Source: Virgibacillus_P tibetensis
GTDB lineage: Bacteria > Bacillota > Bacilli > Bacillales > Amphibacillaceae
Reading direction: 5' to 3'
Length of the DNA stretch: 64,000 bases
Assembly (NCBI RefSeq): GCF_036026595.1
Contig: NZ_JARZFX010000005.1
Coordinates: 191,393 to 255,392, forward strand
The notes beneath the pieces were generated by a model. It saw only the letters and a program-made list of their open reading frames with translations, did not search any database and was not told the origin of the DNA. Numbering within the stretch: the stretch's first letter is position 1; each line of letters opens with the position of its first letter. Positions 15,267 through 23,524 of the stretch are shown one piece after another. Position numbers and translations under genes: made by a program.

Positions 15267-15652
15267 AATATAAAAACCTCCTTTTTATAGAAAATCATAG
15301 ATGACTTCTAATGCTCTATTTGTTTTGTCTTTATTCTACTTGCTCATGACTATGGTTTTACCTCTATACACGTCTTAGGAGGTTCTAATAGTTCCTTAGA
15401 TAAAAACTTATTTAATCAAAAGGTTTATGGGAAAATATTTATTCCTTTATAGAAGATGATATAATAGAGACCAGCTTTAAGACGCTGATCAGATTAGCGG
15501 AACATACTATGATTAGGACATTTTAAATGTGTTAAGAGTAAAGAGTGGGAACTTCATTGAAGTTTTACAACAAACAGGAGACTCACCTGGATTATGTAAC
15601 AAGTCGAACAAGTCGAATTACTCCTGATTTCCTTATAAACACTTATCCTTAT

Positions 15653-15820
15653 TTAATTTGACAAAGTATCAACAACAGGATCTGAACATCCAAATGTTTT
15701 TTGCTTTTCCATTACGCATACATCCGCAATCATATATTCAACGTTTGTTACTTTTGCCATCGTTGTACGGTGTGAGCCTTTGTCGGCAATATAGAGTGAT
15801 TGTAATTTTAATCTCTCCAA
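15653..15820 (-). CDS. possible small protein or gene fragment, 55 residues
   Basis: An open frame from TTG 15820 to TAA 15653 reads SLYIADKGSHRTTMAKVTNV then EYMIADVCVMEKQKTFGCSD, which has coding-like composition. The start lacks a clear ribosome binding site and an internal ATG at 15760 would give 35 residues. It is the only hint of a gene in the 717-bp gap between the primase-like gene and the next cluster. The rest of that gap shows only a short direct repeat, AACAAGTCG twice near 15600. The family is unknown. Confidence 0.3.
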   Translation of the reverse strand: MERLKLQSLYIADKGSHRTTMAKVTNVEYMIADVCVMEKQKTFGCSDPVVDTLSN

Positions 15821-15983
15821 TCAGTTTAATCTTCATATGAATTAAATTTTAAATGCTTGATAGATTCCTAACAATACTCCTTAAAAATGCATACTTTAAG
15901 ATAAAATATTTAAAGAATACTGTGGAGGAAAAGAGGAAGTAATTCCTTCCCCTTTTCCTCAAATGCTACCATTTTACTTCACA

Positions 15984-16664
15984 TTATTTTATGTACACTG
16001 TCATCCAATGTCCATCTCCAAAGAAAAATCGGATATTTTCTCTATCAAACCCATTGTCCTCTAGTACACCTTTAATGTAATCTATTAAATCTTTACCGTT
16101 TATCTTCGCATTAACATCCCGGACCTCCATAGTGATTTCATTTTCTCCGTATTCAACATACTGTTGTATAAAATCACCCAACGACTCAATTACTACCGAT
16201 GCTAGACTTTTATTCGTCACTGATTTCTCCTTTGTAACCTTTGGAAATAGTACAAAACTTGCTTTTCTTGATGGAAACTTCAACTTTTTGGTATCAAGAA
16301 ATTTCTTTATTTTTTCATGATTAGCACCATTCTCTGGGATAGGTAAAGATGCTATGATTCTTTCACAATCATCAACCGTTTCAACATCACCAGCAGCTAT
16401 GACCTCAAAATACTCACTAGCGACAGGTTTATACATTTCTTCATACACACCATGGAATGTCGCTTTATCTATATTTTGATCAAGGTAAACCATATCCAAA
16501 GGGTCATAGTAAACCACTGTAAAGCCTGTTCCAACCTTATTCAAATTGACTAAGATTAGACTCCAATTAACCAGTCTACATATAAATGTATTTCCTGATT
16601 TCATTGCTTTAATTGCACTTTCATAACCATTATCTAATTTGTTTACAACCATTTTTGTGCTCAT
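15984..16664 (-). CDS. hypothetical protein, 226 residues, first of three in a row
   Basis: A good ribosome binding site (TGGAGG) precedes ATG. The N-terminal half has mixed strands (SGNTFICRLVNWSLILVNLN, TGFTVVYYDPLDMVYLD). The C-terminal part (~175-226) reads ENEITMEVRDVNAKINGKDL and DGHWMTVYIK, like a small alpha/beta domain. No signal peptide, membrane segment or known motif is seen. It lies downstream of two other minus-strand hypothetical genes with gaps of about 120 and 50 bp, a likely operon. No role can be given. Confidence 0.7.
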   Translation of the reverse strand: MSTKMVVNKLDNGYESAIKAMKSGNTFICRLVNWSLILVNLNKVGTGFTVVYYDPLDMVYLDQNIDKATFHGVYEEMYKPVASEYFEVIAAGDVETVDDCERIIASLPIPENGANHEKIKKFLDTKKLKFPSRKASFVLFPKVTKEKSVTNKSLASVVIESLGDFIQQYVEYGENEITMEVRDVNAKINGKDLIDYIKGVLEDNGFDRENIRFFFGDGHWMTVYIK

Positions 16665-16782
16665 TTCAAATCCTCCATTTTATTTTTATATGAATCCAAG
16701 ATAACTGATTTGCAGCTCCTACTTTCATTTGTGTAACACTCGCTCGGCTACTACTACTCACTTCTTAGTTCATTATTTTGTT

Positions 16783-17181
16783 CTAAGATTGAATTGTTAG
16801 CTTTTCTATCTCTTTCATGTATTCGTTTATATCACATTCTAGCTTCTCAACATACTGCTGAACTTCTCCCAAATTTAGAATTCTTCCAGTCGGTATATAT
16901 TTTGGGTGTTCGGTGGTGTACATTAGTAAATATTTATCTTTAACAGTAACATCATCTATTTCCTGAATTCTAAATATTTCTTGATATTCGAATGGGTAAT
17001 CCGTGTACCAACCCGAACCATCAAATTCATCCAAGCTCACTGACTTGGACTCGACTTTTATGATGGTTTTTTTCATATATTCACTAAGCTCCAATATGTC
17101 TCCATCACAATATTCATATACTAGCCTCAATTCCAAGTCTTCTTGATCCGCAAAGGTTTCATCATTAAAATCATAGATCAA
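16783..17181 (-). CDS. hypothetical acidic protein, 132 residues
   Basis: Starts at TTG 17181, with GGGGAGG further upstream and AAAGG close by. The protein is strongly acidic (DFNDETFADQEDLELRLVYE) with a C-terminal helical stretch (VEKLECDINEYMKEIEKL). It is not recognised. It sits between two other unrecognised genes on the same strand, 49 bp after the upstream one. Confidence 0.6.
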   Translation of the reverse strand: MIYDFNDETFADQEDLELRLVYEYCDGDILELSEYMKKTIIKVESKSVSLDEFDGSGWYTDYPFEYQEIFRIQEIDDVTVKDKYLLMYTTEHPKYIPTGRILNLGEVQQYVEKLECDINEYMKEIEKLTIQS

Positions 17182-17230
17182 AACCTTTTCAACCTCCCCA
17201 TATCCTTCAGTAAAATGTGTTTCAGCATTT

Positions 17231-17497
17231 TTATATCTTAAAATTGAAGAAAACTTTCATATCACCTTTATCACCACGGCTAAAATTAGGATGAACCTTT
17301 TCATATTGGATTAGTTTATCCATGAGTTCATCGTTATCCACCTTATCTACATTGACTCCCTTGATTGTCATAGTGTAATCACCCAAGTAAACTGCTTCTG
17401 AAATCTCATTTGCATTTATCACATAGGACAAATCTTCTTTAGCCCAACGATTATAACTGTCATACCAGAGGGTAAACTCTATCATTTCCTTATCCAT
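17231..17497 (-). CDS. hypothetical protein, 88 residues
   Basis: Strong ribosome binding site (TTGGAGG) before ATG. The product (MIEFTLWYDSYNRWAKED, GDYTMTIKGVNVDKVDND) looks like a small mixed-fold cytoplasmic protein and is not recognised. It is first in transcription order of a three-gene run (17497 to 15984) and is divergent from the DNA-binding-like gene at 17690, with about 190 bp between them. Confidence 0.65.
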   Translation of the reverse strand: MDKEMIEFTLWYDSYNRWAKEDLSYVINANEISEAVYLGDYTMTIKGVNVDKVDNDELMDKLIQYEKVHPNFSRGDKGDMKVFFNFKI

Positions 17498-17641
17498 TTC
17501 AATTCCTCCAACTTTTATTATTTACAATGTAAATCCAGGAAACTTACAATCTGACCTTCCTTTCATTGCTCTAGCTTCTTGAATTCTATTTTCTATTGTA
17601 TATAGGCAATGGTGTATAATGGTGACGTGGCAAGTCACAAA

Positions 17642-17681
17642 TTAATACTTTTATTTCGGAGTTAATACTTTTATTTCGGAG
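17642..17681 (+). repeat. 20-bp tandem duplication that doubles a ribosome binding site
   Basis: TTAATACTTTTATTTCGGAG occurs twice with no gap (17642-17661 and 17662-17681). The second copy supplies the CGGAGG ribosome binding site of the gene at 17690; the first puts an identical site 20 bp upstream. It could be recent slippage or matter for expression. Confidence 0.85.
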
Positions 17682-17689
17682 GAATTTAT

Positions 17690-18244
17690 ATGAAAAATAA
17701 CTTTAGTGATGTTAAAGCTGAGTTAGATTTATTTATAAAAAACAATAAGATTATTGATTTAGTCAACTCTCTCAATATTCCTGATGATTTCAATAGTCCG
17801 AAAGTAGAAGATAAACCAAATGCGATTTTCAGAAAAATTCATGGGGATTTTTCTATAGAATTAGATAAACGGGTAGAAAAGGCAAGAAAAGCACAAACAA
17901 TCGGAGAATATGTGGCAAACTTATATGAGGAAAAAGGAAAAGAGGACCCAAAACTTATTGGCAGGACTACTATGACGGGCATAAATAAAGAATATAAATC
18001 TAAATTAATAAATAACCGCATTCATCCTGCCAAAGACAAGTTGTTGCGTTTAGCTATAGCATTCAAATTAAACACGGAGGAAACCGAAAGGTTATTAAGA
18101 ATGGCTGGATGGTCGCTGGCCGAAGAAAATACTGTTTTTGACACTATCCTTGCTTTCTTTATTGAAAAAGGTGTTTATAAAATCACTGAGATTGATGAGT
18201 ATTTAGACGAGTATAATGAACCAGTTATGTTTTCAATAAAATAG
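17690..18244 (+). CDS. hypothetical regulator-like protein, intact paralogue
   Basis: A 184-residue protein preceded by CGGAGG in a duplicated leader. Residues ~85-140 (GRTTMTGINKEYKSKLINNR, then IHPAKDKLLRLAIAFKLNTE) resemble an XRE-type helix-turn-helix followed by ETERLLRMAGWSLAEEN, a layout seen in small phage/element regulators. The ~45 C-terminal residues are acidic. A DNA-binding role is inferred only. A truncated copy of its C-terminal two thirds lies 540 bp downstream (18786-19142). It is divergent from the three-gene cluster on its left and ends at a terminator. Confidence 0.65.
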   Translation: MKNNFSDVKAELDLFIKNNKIIDLVNSLNIPDDFNSPKVEDKPNAIFRKIHGDFSIELDKRVEKARKAQTIGEYVANLYEEKGKEDPKLIGRTTMTGINKEYKSKLINNRIHPAKDKLLRLAIAFKLNTEETERLLRMAGWSLAEENTVFDTILAFFIEKGVYKITEIDEYLDEYNEPVMFSIK

Positions 18245-18263
18245 TAGCAACAAGTTTTGCAAC

Positions 18264-18296
18264 AAGGAGCCAACCATCCATGGATTAGCTCCTTTA
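18264..18296 (+). terminator. terminator of the regulator-like gene
   Basis: AAGGAGC (18264-18270) and GCTCCTT (18288-18294) form the stem around a 17-nt loop, 20 bp after the stop codon. The T-run is short. Confidence 0.6.
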
Positions 18297-18448
18297 ATAA
18301 ATTTATTACCATTAGAACATCGAATTTATTTTTTATATATGGAAAAATTAGGAGAATAGTAAAAACCCACGAGACGCTATCAAAGGTCAAATAAACATCG
18401 GAGTACATAATGTTTCGACCATTCTTCTCTCCGTCCCTTTCCCGCTTC

Positions 18449-18465
18449 GAAACTAACTTAGTTTC
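18449..18465. other. perfect 17-bp palindrome, possible operator
   Basis: GAAACTAA, C, TTAGTTTC. With one mismatch the arms extend to CTT...AAG. It lies in the gap between the regulator-like gene and the truncated genes near 18.5-18.8 kb and could be a binding site of the regulator-like protein; that is untested. Confidence 0.35.
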
Positions 18466-18507
18466 AAGAGAGTATGTAGGATAACTAATTTGCAGGTAAA
18501 TATTTAT

Positions 18508-18771
18508 TTATCCCTTTTTACTATTACTCCTTCTGTTCTTATAGTCCGAAAAAGAAACAACATTGCTTGAAGGTGTTTCATCACTATTACCTATATGCTT
18601 CTCCTCCATCTTTTTCAGATAATTACAAGGAATAGATAAGTCAAACTGAACAATAACTTGGCCTTTATCATTAACTATTAGAAAGTCGCCCAATTCTTCA
18701 TCTTCCATAATTGGGTAAACACGATTCATAGTAAGATTCTCAACATATTCTCCAGCTAACATGAGGTCCAA
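18508..18771 (-). CDS. hypothetical protein, probably 5'-truncated
   Basis: An 87-residue frame from TTG 18771 (or ATG 18762) with no ribosome binding site. The sequence (ENLTMNRVYPIMEDEELGDF, LIVNDKGQVIVQFDL) looks like a small beta-rich domain and ends in a basic tail (SFSDYKNRRSNSKKG). It is not recognised. Its 5' end meets the broken 5' end of the plus-strand pseudogene at 18786, so a deletion or recombination seems to have joined two gene bodies here. Confidence 0.5.
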   Translation of the reverse strand: MDLMLAGEYVENLTMNRVYPIMEDEELGDFLIVNDKGQVIVQFDLSIPCNYLKKMEEKHIGNSDETPSSNVVSFSDYKNRRSNSKKG

Positions 18772-18785
18772 TTACAACAGTACAA

Positions 18786-19142
18786 AATGCCCAAACAATT
18801 GGAGATTGCATAAGAGATTTATATGAAGTAAAACGAAAGGAGGATCCGAAATTTATCGGGAGGGCTACTATTGCGGGGATTAATAAGGAATATAAATCCA
18901 AAGTAATAAATAGCCGAATTCATCCATCAAAGGGGAAACTATTATGTCTTTCTATAGCATTCAAACTAGACATCAAAGAGACTGAAAAGTTATTAAGAAT
19001 AGCCGGGTATTCCCTAGCTAAAGAAAATACTGTCCTTGATTCGATTCTTGCATTCTTTATTGAAAAAGGTTTATATAAAATCCATGAAATTGATGAATGG
19101 TTGGATAAATACGGAGAATCAACACTTTTTTCAATTAAATAA
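18786..19142 (+). pseudogene. 5'-truncated paralogue of the regulator-like gene at 17690
   Basis: The open frame NAQTIGDCIRDLYEVKRKED to the stop at 19140-19142 follows the C-terminal two thirds of the gene at 17690 closely: NKEYKSKVINSRIHPSKGKL against NKEYKSKLINNRIHPAKDKL, and a shared ILAFFIEKG. There is no start codon and the frame closes at 18762-18764. The rest of the frame is intact, so the loss of the 5' end is likely recent. Confidence 0.75.
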
Positions 19143-19410
19143 TAAAGCCGACTTTATTAAGTAGTGCAATTCATTCCTTAACTCAGCTCTAATTAAGAAG
19201 AAACCTTCACAGCATACACTGTCATAATAAAATCATTCATGAAAAAACAGGATAATATTTGATTTTAAGTTATTGTAGGCATTAGGCAACCCATATCAAA
19301 ATAGTAGGTATGGGTTACCCGTTGCTTACATTGATTAATACTGAAATAGGATGGGATTAATAGTAGTTGAAATAATGGTTGATAATGATCCACAAACATC
19401 TATTAGTCCG

Positions 19411-19830
19411 TTACCAATTAGTCTTTTCAAATTCTGATAAAATCCTATTTCTGACACTAATTGCGTATTCCTTCTTACTTTGCATAGATTGTGATTGGAA
19501 ACCTACACTTATATCATCAATTATTGTCAGAAATTCCGATAATACATTGTCAAGGTATAAGTCATAGATATCTTTAACAATTCTATAAACTTGAATATCT
19601 TGTAAATAATCTCCTTGGTACACTGTAAATGAAACGGCATCTATATCATTATAATGTTTAACTTCTACCCATATTTCAACATTCCACCCTGATTCTTTGG
19701 AGCAATCTTCGTATGGTAACGTATTTGCAAGAATAATTAAATTATCCTTTAGCATGTGTTTGCTGTAATATATATACTCTACATCCGACCCTTCAATGTA
19801 TTTTCTATTTAATCCGTTAATCAAATCCAT
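19411..19830 (-). CDS. hypothetical protein, 139 residues
   Basis: The ATG follows ATGGAG at a slightly long distance. The product starts MDLINGLNRKYIEGSDVEYI and contains WNVEIWVEVKHYNDIDAVSF, typical of a small mixed alpha/beta cytoplasmic domain. No motif or membrane segment is recognised. It stands alone. The 268-bp gap to its left holds only a hairpin (AACCCATA ... TATGGGTT near 19290-19315) without a T-run. Confidence 0.6.
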   Translation of the reverse strand: MDLINGLNRKYIEGSDVEYIYYSKHMLKDNLIILANTLPYEDCSKESGWNVEIWVEVKHYNDIDAVSFTVYQGDYLQDIQVYRIVKDIYDLYLDNVLSEFLTIIDDISVGFQSQSMQSKKEYAISVRNRILSEFEKTNW

Positions 19831-19993
19831 ATGTGCAACTCCATTCTATTTAATTAATTTTTATCTCACTTCTTTTTATATTCATTACCTGCAAATTTTC
19901 TAACCCGTCTACACTCCCCAAATTTTCTTTGTACAATGAATTTCCCTTTAGTCCAACACTTTTAATTTCATCTTAATGAAACCTAGATAGGTA

Positions 19994-20521
19994 TTATATA
20001 TCTTTTAAAAGGGGATGTTGTTCCTTCCATTTGGCATAAAGTTCGTTATGATAATCTAAAAAATAGTTTCTTTGAAAAAGTTCCAAAAAGTCGATGTCTT
20101 GTGGAGTGATAGATGGAAAATTAATCTTATAAAACGGAAATTCGTCCATTATGCCTCGTGTTTCAAAATCTGAAAAGAAGAACATATCAACCATATTGGT
20201 TAGGATGGCAACTTTAATTGATTCTTCAGCTGTGTAATACTCACTAGTTTGTTTGATGTAAGTATCTATGTTTTCTTTGATTCCTTTTGTCTCGAAAAGG
20301 ATTATTGGTTTTAATTTATGATCTAAGTAGACACCAGTTGCAGCATTTTCTCCAACCCCTGGACGTTCAAAACGACTTTGAGATGGATTAGTATCATCCC
20401 AACCTAATGCTGCAAATAAATGGCAAAAGAGTTGAATTCTAACATGTGGTTCATGTTCGAAATGAAGTTGATGGAAATCCCTTCTTTCGTTAATGTGATT
20501 AATTTTATCATTTAGTCTCAT
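19994..20521 (-). CDS. stand-alone HsdR N-terminal-like PD-(D/E)xK domain protein
   Basis: A 175-residue protein with a good ribosome binding site (GAAGGGG). EPHVRIQLFCHLFAALGWDD resembles the E...R..L...LGWD start of type I restriction HsdR subunits, and KPIILFETKGIKENID supplies the D/E-x-K part, with NMVDMFFFSDFE behind it. In HsdR this fold cuts DNA, but here helicase domains and any HsdM/HsdS are absent. It may be a remnant, or a solo nuclease such as those used in phage defence. It is the island gene nearest to rlmCD. Confidence 0.6.
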   Translation of the reverse strand: MRLNDKINHINERRDFHQLHFEHEPHVRIQLFCHLFAALGWDDTNPSQSRFERPGVGENAATGVYLDHKLKPIILFETKGIKENIDTYIKQTSEYYTAEESIKVAILTNMVDMFFFSDFETRGIMDEFPFYKINFPSITPQDIDFLELFQRNYFLDYHNELYAKWKEQHPLLKDI

Positions 20522-20750
20522 AAAATCGCCCCTTCTTTATAATTGATATATTTTATTTTAGATCCTATACGTTAAAGTATTACTATTCCCGGATGTTTTC
20601 TATTTGAGCTCCTCCTCTTGATCAGTAATTGAGTTAAATCTTATGTAAATGGTTAAACCTCCATACATTTGCTTAACTCTATGTTTTCATTTTATCTGGA
20701 TAAGAGTTTTAAAGGGTTGCCTGCAAAGTCACATTTTGGTGATTGAACAT

Positions 20751-20782
20751 AAAAAAAGACTAATCCATGAATTAGCCTTTCT
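20751..20782 (-). terminator. terminator in the rlmCD-distal gap
   Basis: On the minus strand AAAGGCTAAT, TCATGG, ATTAGTCTTT then TTTTATG. The stem has one mismatch. It could end transcripts coming from the rlmCD side before the HsdR-N-like gene. Nothing else convincing is seen in 20522-21200 apart from CGG-AAAACTTTAT words near 21000-21080 and a 37-codon frame without a ribosome binding site. Confidence 0.6.
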
Positions 20783-21199
20783 TAAAAAAGTATTATAGCT
20801 TTGAATATCAAAATCGGATATGCAATCGGTTAATCTTTTTCAAACAGAAATTATAGCTGAACCTTTAATCGAATTCATTCATTTCTTTCTCTTATTTCCA
20901 TTTCCACATTATGGATGAAATATTACAAACTCAACTGAATTCTTTTCTCTACTATGTACAACCTTTTTATAAATCACCGAAAACCTCCCCCCAAACCCGC
21001 ATTCCACCGTTTCAGTTAAAATAAAGTTTTCCGACAGAACCCCACTTTTTCATACTTTTATGATAAAGTTTTGCCGTTTTCCGCCGCTTTTTCACCTGTT
21101 TTTTCACCTTTTTTTCAGAGTTAAAATAGAAATCTCCGAGAATGTTGCGTAACAGAAAGATAGTAGAATGAAGGAAAAGGAAGGAAGAAAATATGGGTT

Positions 21200-21460
21200 A
21201 GTATTTTAATAGATTTTGGATGGTTTGTTGACAAAAATCCTGAGTGGGATATTGGACAAACCCAGTATTGACAATGGATTGAGCTGTAATTAATTTATGA
21301 AGAAACTATTAAAAAGATATTGAAATGTATTGATTTGGACATGAAAAATCCCGGGTTTCTATTGAAAAAAACCCGAGAAAATATTGGATCCAATCCCGAA
21401 ATCGGAAATGTTTATTATTACGAAATCAGGGGTGGAATCGGAAATGTATATTATGTTTAG
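21200..21460. repeat. noncoding repeat block C beside rlmCD
   Basis: GATATTGGACAAACCCAGTA then TTGACAATGGATTGA (21248-21282) resembles the start of block B. ATTGGATCCA (near 21385) is also shared with block B. At the right end AATCGGAAATGT occurs twice (near 21402 and 21440). The block marks the junction between the accessory island and the core chromosome. Confidence 0.45.
21344..21376 (-). terminator. terminator of rlmCD
   Basis: CTCGGGTTT and AAACCCGGG (minus strand) pair around a 9-nt loop and run into ATTTTTC, about 100 bp after the rlmCD stop. Confidence 0.7.
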
Positions 21461-21476
21461 GTGATTTACTTTTTAG

Positions 21477-22859
21477 TTAGACATCACGACGAACTATCTG
21501 CGACACACACTCCACGTGCCCTGTCTGCGGAAACATATCAACTGGCTGGACTTCTAGGGTCTCATATCCGCCATCTTCCAGAATCCTTAGGTCTCTGGCC
21601 AATGTTGATGGATTACATGATACATAGACAATGCGCTTCGGCTCCATTTCGATCATTGCCTGTAGAAAATCAACCTCACAGCCTTTTCGTGGAGGATCAA
21701 CTACAATAACATCTGGGTTCAGTCCTTGTGCTTTCCACTGCGGCATTACCTTTTCGGCTTCACCGACAACGAATTCTGCGTTTGTGATGCCATTTAATTC
21801 TGCGTTCTTCTTGGCATCGTTTATTGCTTCTGGCACAATTTCCACGCCATACACTTTTTTGGCCTTTTGTGCGAGGAATAGGGAAATAGTTCCTATCCCG
21901 CAATAAGCATCTATAACAACATCATCACTTCCAATTGCAGCATATTCCAATGCCTTATCGTACAGCTTTTTCGTTTGGGGTGGGTTTACTTGATAAAATG
22001 ATTTGGCGGAAATAGCAAAGCGAATATCTCCGATTGTATCGTAAATATATTCCTCTCCCCAGATTACGTTTGTCTTTCTTCCTAAAATAACGTTTGTCCG
22101 CTTGTTATTAATGTTATGAACGATTGATTTTACATGTGGGAATGTTTCGGTCAGTTCACGAATAAGTTCCTCTTTATGTGGCAGCTTTTCCGTTCGTGTA
22201 ATAAGAACGATCATCGTTTCATTTGTCTCTCTTCCCGTACGCACCATAATATGTCGTAAGACGCCACGGTCTTTCTTTTCGTCGTATGCTTTAATACCCA
22301 GTCGATTTGCAATCCTGCGTACAGCATGAACCGAACGATCATTTAATTCATCTTGAATCACACAGGTTTCCATGTCATCAATTATTTCATGACTTCGCAT
22401 TCTGTAGAAGCCTGTAATCAATTCTCCGTCCCTTTCACCAACAGGGATCTGAACTTTATTACGATAACGCCACGGGTCATCCATACCGATCGTTGGATGA
22501 ACGGGTACATGATCAAGATGGGCAATCTTCCGCATAACACTTTTCACCTGATTATGCTTCATCTGGAGTTGCAGGTCATAGCTCATGTGCTGGAGCTGAC
22601 AGCCTCCACATTGATAATAAACATTGCATGGTGGCTCCACACGGTCCTTACTTGATTGCTTCACCTCAAGTAATTTTCCAAATCCAAAGTTCTTATTGAC
22701 CTTAACGACCTTTACAGTCGCCTCTTCACCAGGTAATGCATAGGGAACAAATAGCGGATAGCCACCAATTTTCCCGACACCATTTCCTTCATGGGTGAGG
22801 TCTTCGAACGTGAGTGTGATCGTTTCATTCTTTTTTACTGGTGCTGCTTGTTTAGACAT
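21477..22859 (-). CDS. rlmCD: 23S rRNA uracil-C5 methyltransferase RlmCD (YefA)
   Basis: A 460-residue cytoplasmic enzyme that methylates U747 and U1939 of 23S rRNA with S-adenosylmethionine, as shown for B. subtilis RlmCD. Residues ~10-70 form the TRAM domain (LTFEDLTHEGNGVGKI). CNVYYQCGGCQLQHM supplies the iron-sulfur cysteines. The SAM site is VVIDAYCGIGTISLFLAQKA. The catalytic cysteine lies in VYVSCNPSTLARDL. Length is as expected, with AAAGGAAG before ATG. As in B. subtilis it follows dagK in the conserved order (with an inserted operon here) and borders a variable region. Confidence 0.96.
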   Translation of the reverse strand: MSKQAAPVKKNETITLTFEDLTHEGNGVGKIGGYPLFVPYALPGEEATVKVVKVNKNFGFGKLLEVKQSSKDRVEPPCNVYYQCGGCQLQHMSYDLQLQMKHNQVKSVMRKIAHLDHVPVHPTIGMDDPWRYRNKVQIPVGERDGELITGFYRMRSHEIIDDMETCVIQDELNDRSVHAVRRIANRLGIKAYDEKKDRGVLRHIMVRTGRETNETMIVLITRTEKLPHKEELIRELTETFPHVKSIVHNINNKRTNVILGRKTNVIWGEEYIYDTIGDIRFAISAKSFYQVNPPQTKKLYDKALEYAAIGSDDVVIDAYCGIGTISLFLAQKAKKVYGVEIVPEAINDAKKNAELNGITNAEFVVGEAEKVMPQWKAQGLNPDVIVVDPPRKGCEVDFLQAMIEMEPKRIVYVSCNPSTLARDLRILEDGGYETLEVQPVDMFPQTGHVECVSQIVRRDV

Positions 22860-23055
22860 AAGTATCTTCCTTTATGTACGTGTTTTGTGATATTCATCTT
22901 ATCATATCTAACCGGTTTATATCAGAAAATAGGTGTAAGCAAAAGTAAACCAAATAAAATACTCCCTTTAATTCAGTATAATACCCTCAGGATGATGATG
23001 ATATTATTAACTAAATGAAAAGGAGTATAAGTATTAAGAATAACTTTTTTATTTT

Positions 23056-23511
23056 TTATATAATTCCCTGCATACGTAAAACTACTTCTGCAATAAGCGC
23101 TGATCCTATAAATGTACCTAGCAGAACAAGACTTGCTACTACAATTGTTTTCCATCCCAGCTTCATAAAGTCGGTCCATGAACGACCAATTGCGATACCA
23201 GCATAAGCAAGAATAGGTGTTGCTAAAGCAAGCAATTGTACTTCATTAGTCCATGTTACAACCAGTTCTGATCCTGGCATCCATGGCATGGATACAATAA
23301 CGCCAATTATTGCGATATAGGCAACACTTGGAAAGTTCCACGGAATTATTTTATTTAAAATAAACCCTGCTAAACAGATTAAGATGAGGACAATCATTCC
23401 GGGAACGGCTGCTAATGGCATGATGTCGTACCCCGCCCAGTTACCTAAGAGGGCAGTGAAGCCAAATATCAGCAATATTAATGTCCATTCTTGTATATTT
23501 TTTAATAACAC
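23056..23511 (-). CDS. membrane protein, partner of the DUF3100 protein
   Basis: The start GTG 23511 follows AAGGAGGGA exactly; longer in-frame starts would overlap the previous gene and lack a site. The 151-residue product has about four membrane segments (WTLILLIFGFTALLG, PGMIVLILICLAGFIL, VAYIAIIGVIVSMPW, TIVVASLVLLGTFIG). It begins 13 bp after the DUF3100 gene, so the two are translated from one message and probably form one transporter. A substrate related to the semialdehyde enzymes of the operon is inferred. Confidence 0.75.
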   Translation of the reverse strand: MLLKNIQEWTLILLIFGFTALLGNWAGYDIMPLAAVPGMIVLILICLAGFILNKIIPWNFPSVAYIAIIGVIVSMPWMPGSELVVTWTNEVQLLALATPILAYAGIAIGRSWTDFMKLGWKTIVVASLVLLGTFIGSALIAEVVLRMQGII

Positions 23512-23524
23512 GAGAGTTCCCTCC

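Noticed and set aside
15658..15840. 60-codon plus-strand frame
   Set aside because: It is antisense to a more coding-like minus-strand frame and has no translation signal.
20911..21024. 37-codon plus-strand frame MDEILQTQLNSFLYYVQPF
   Set aside because: No ribosome binding site; kept only as a note on the gap left of rlmCD.
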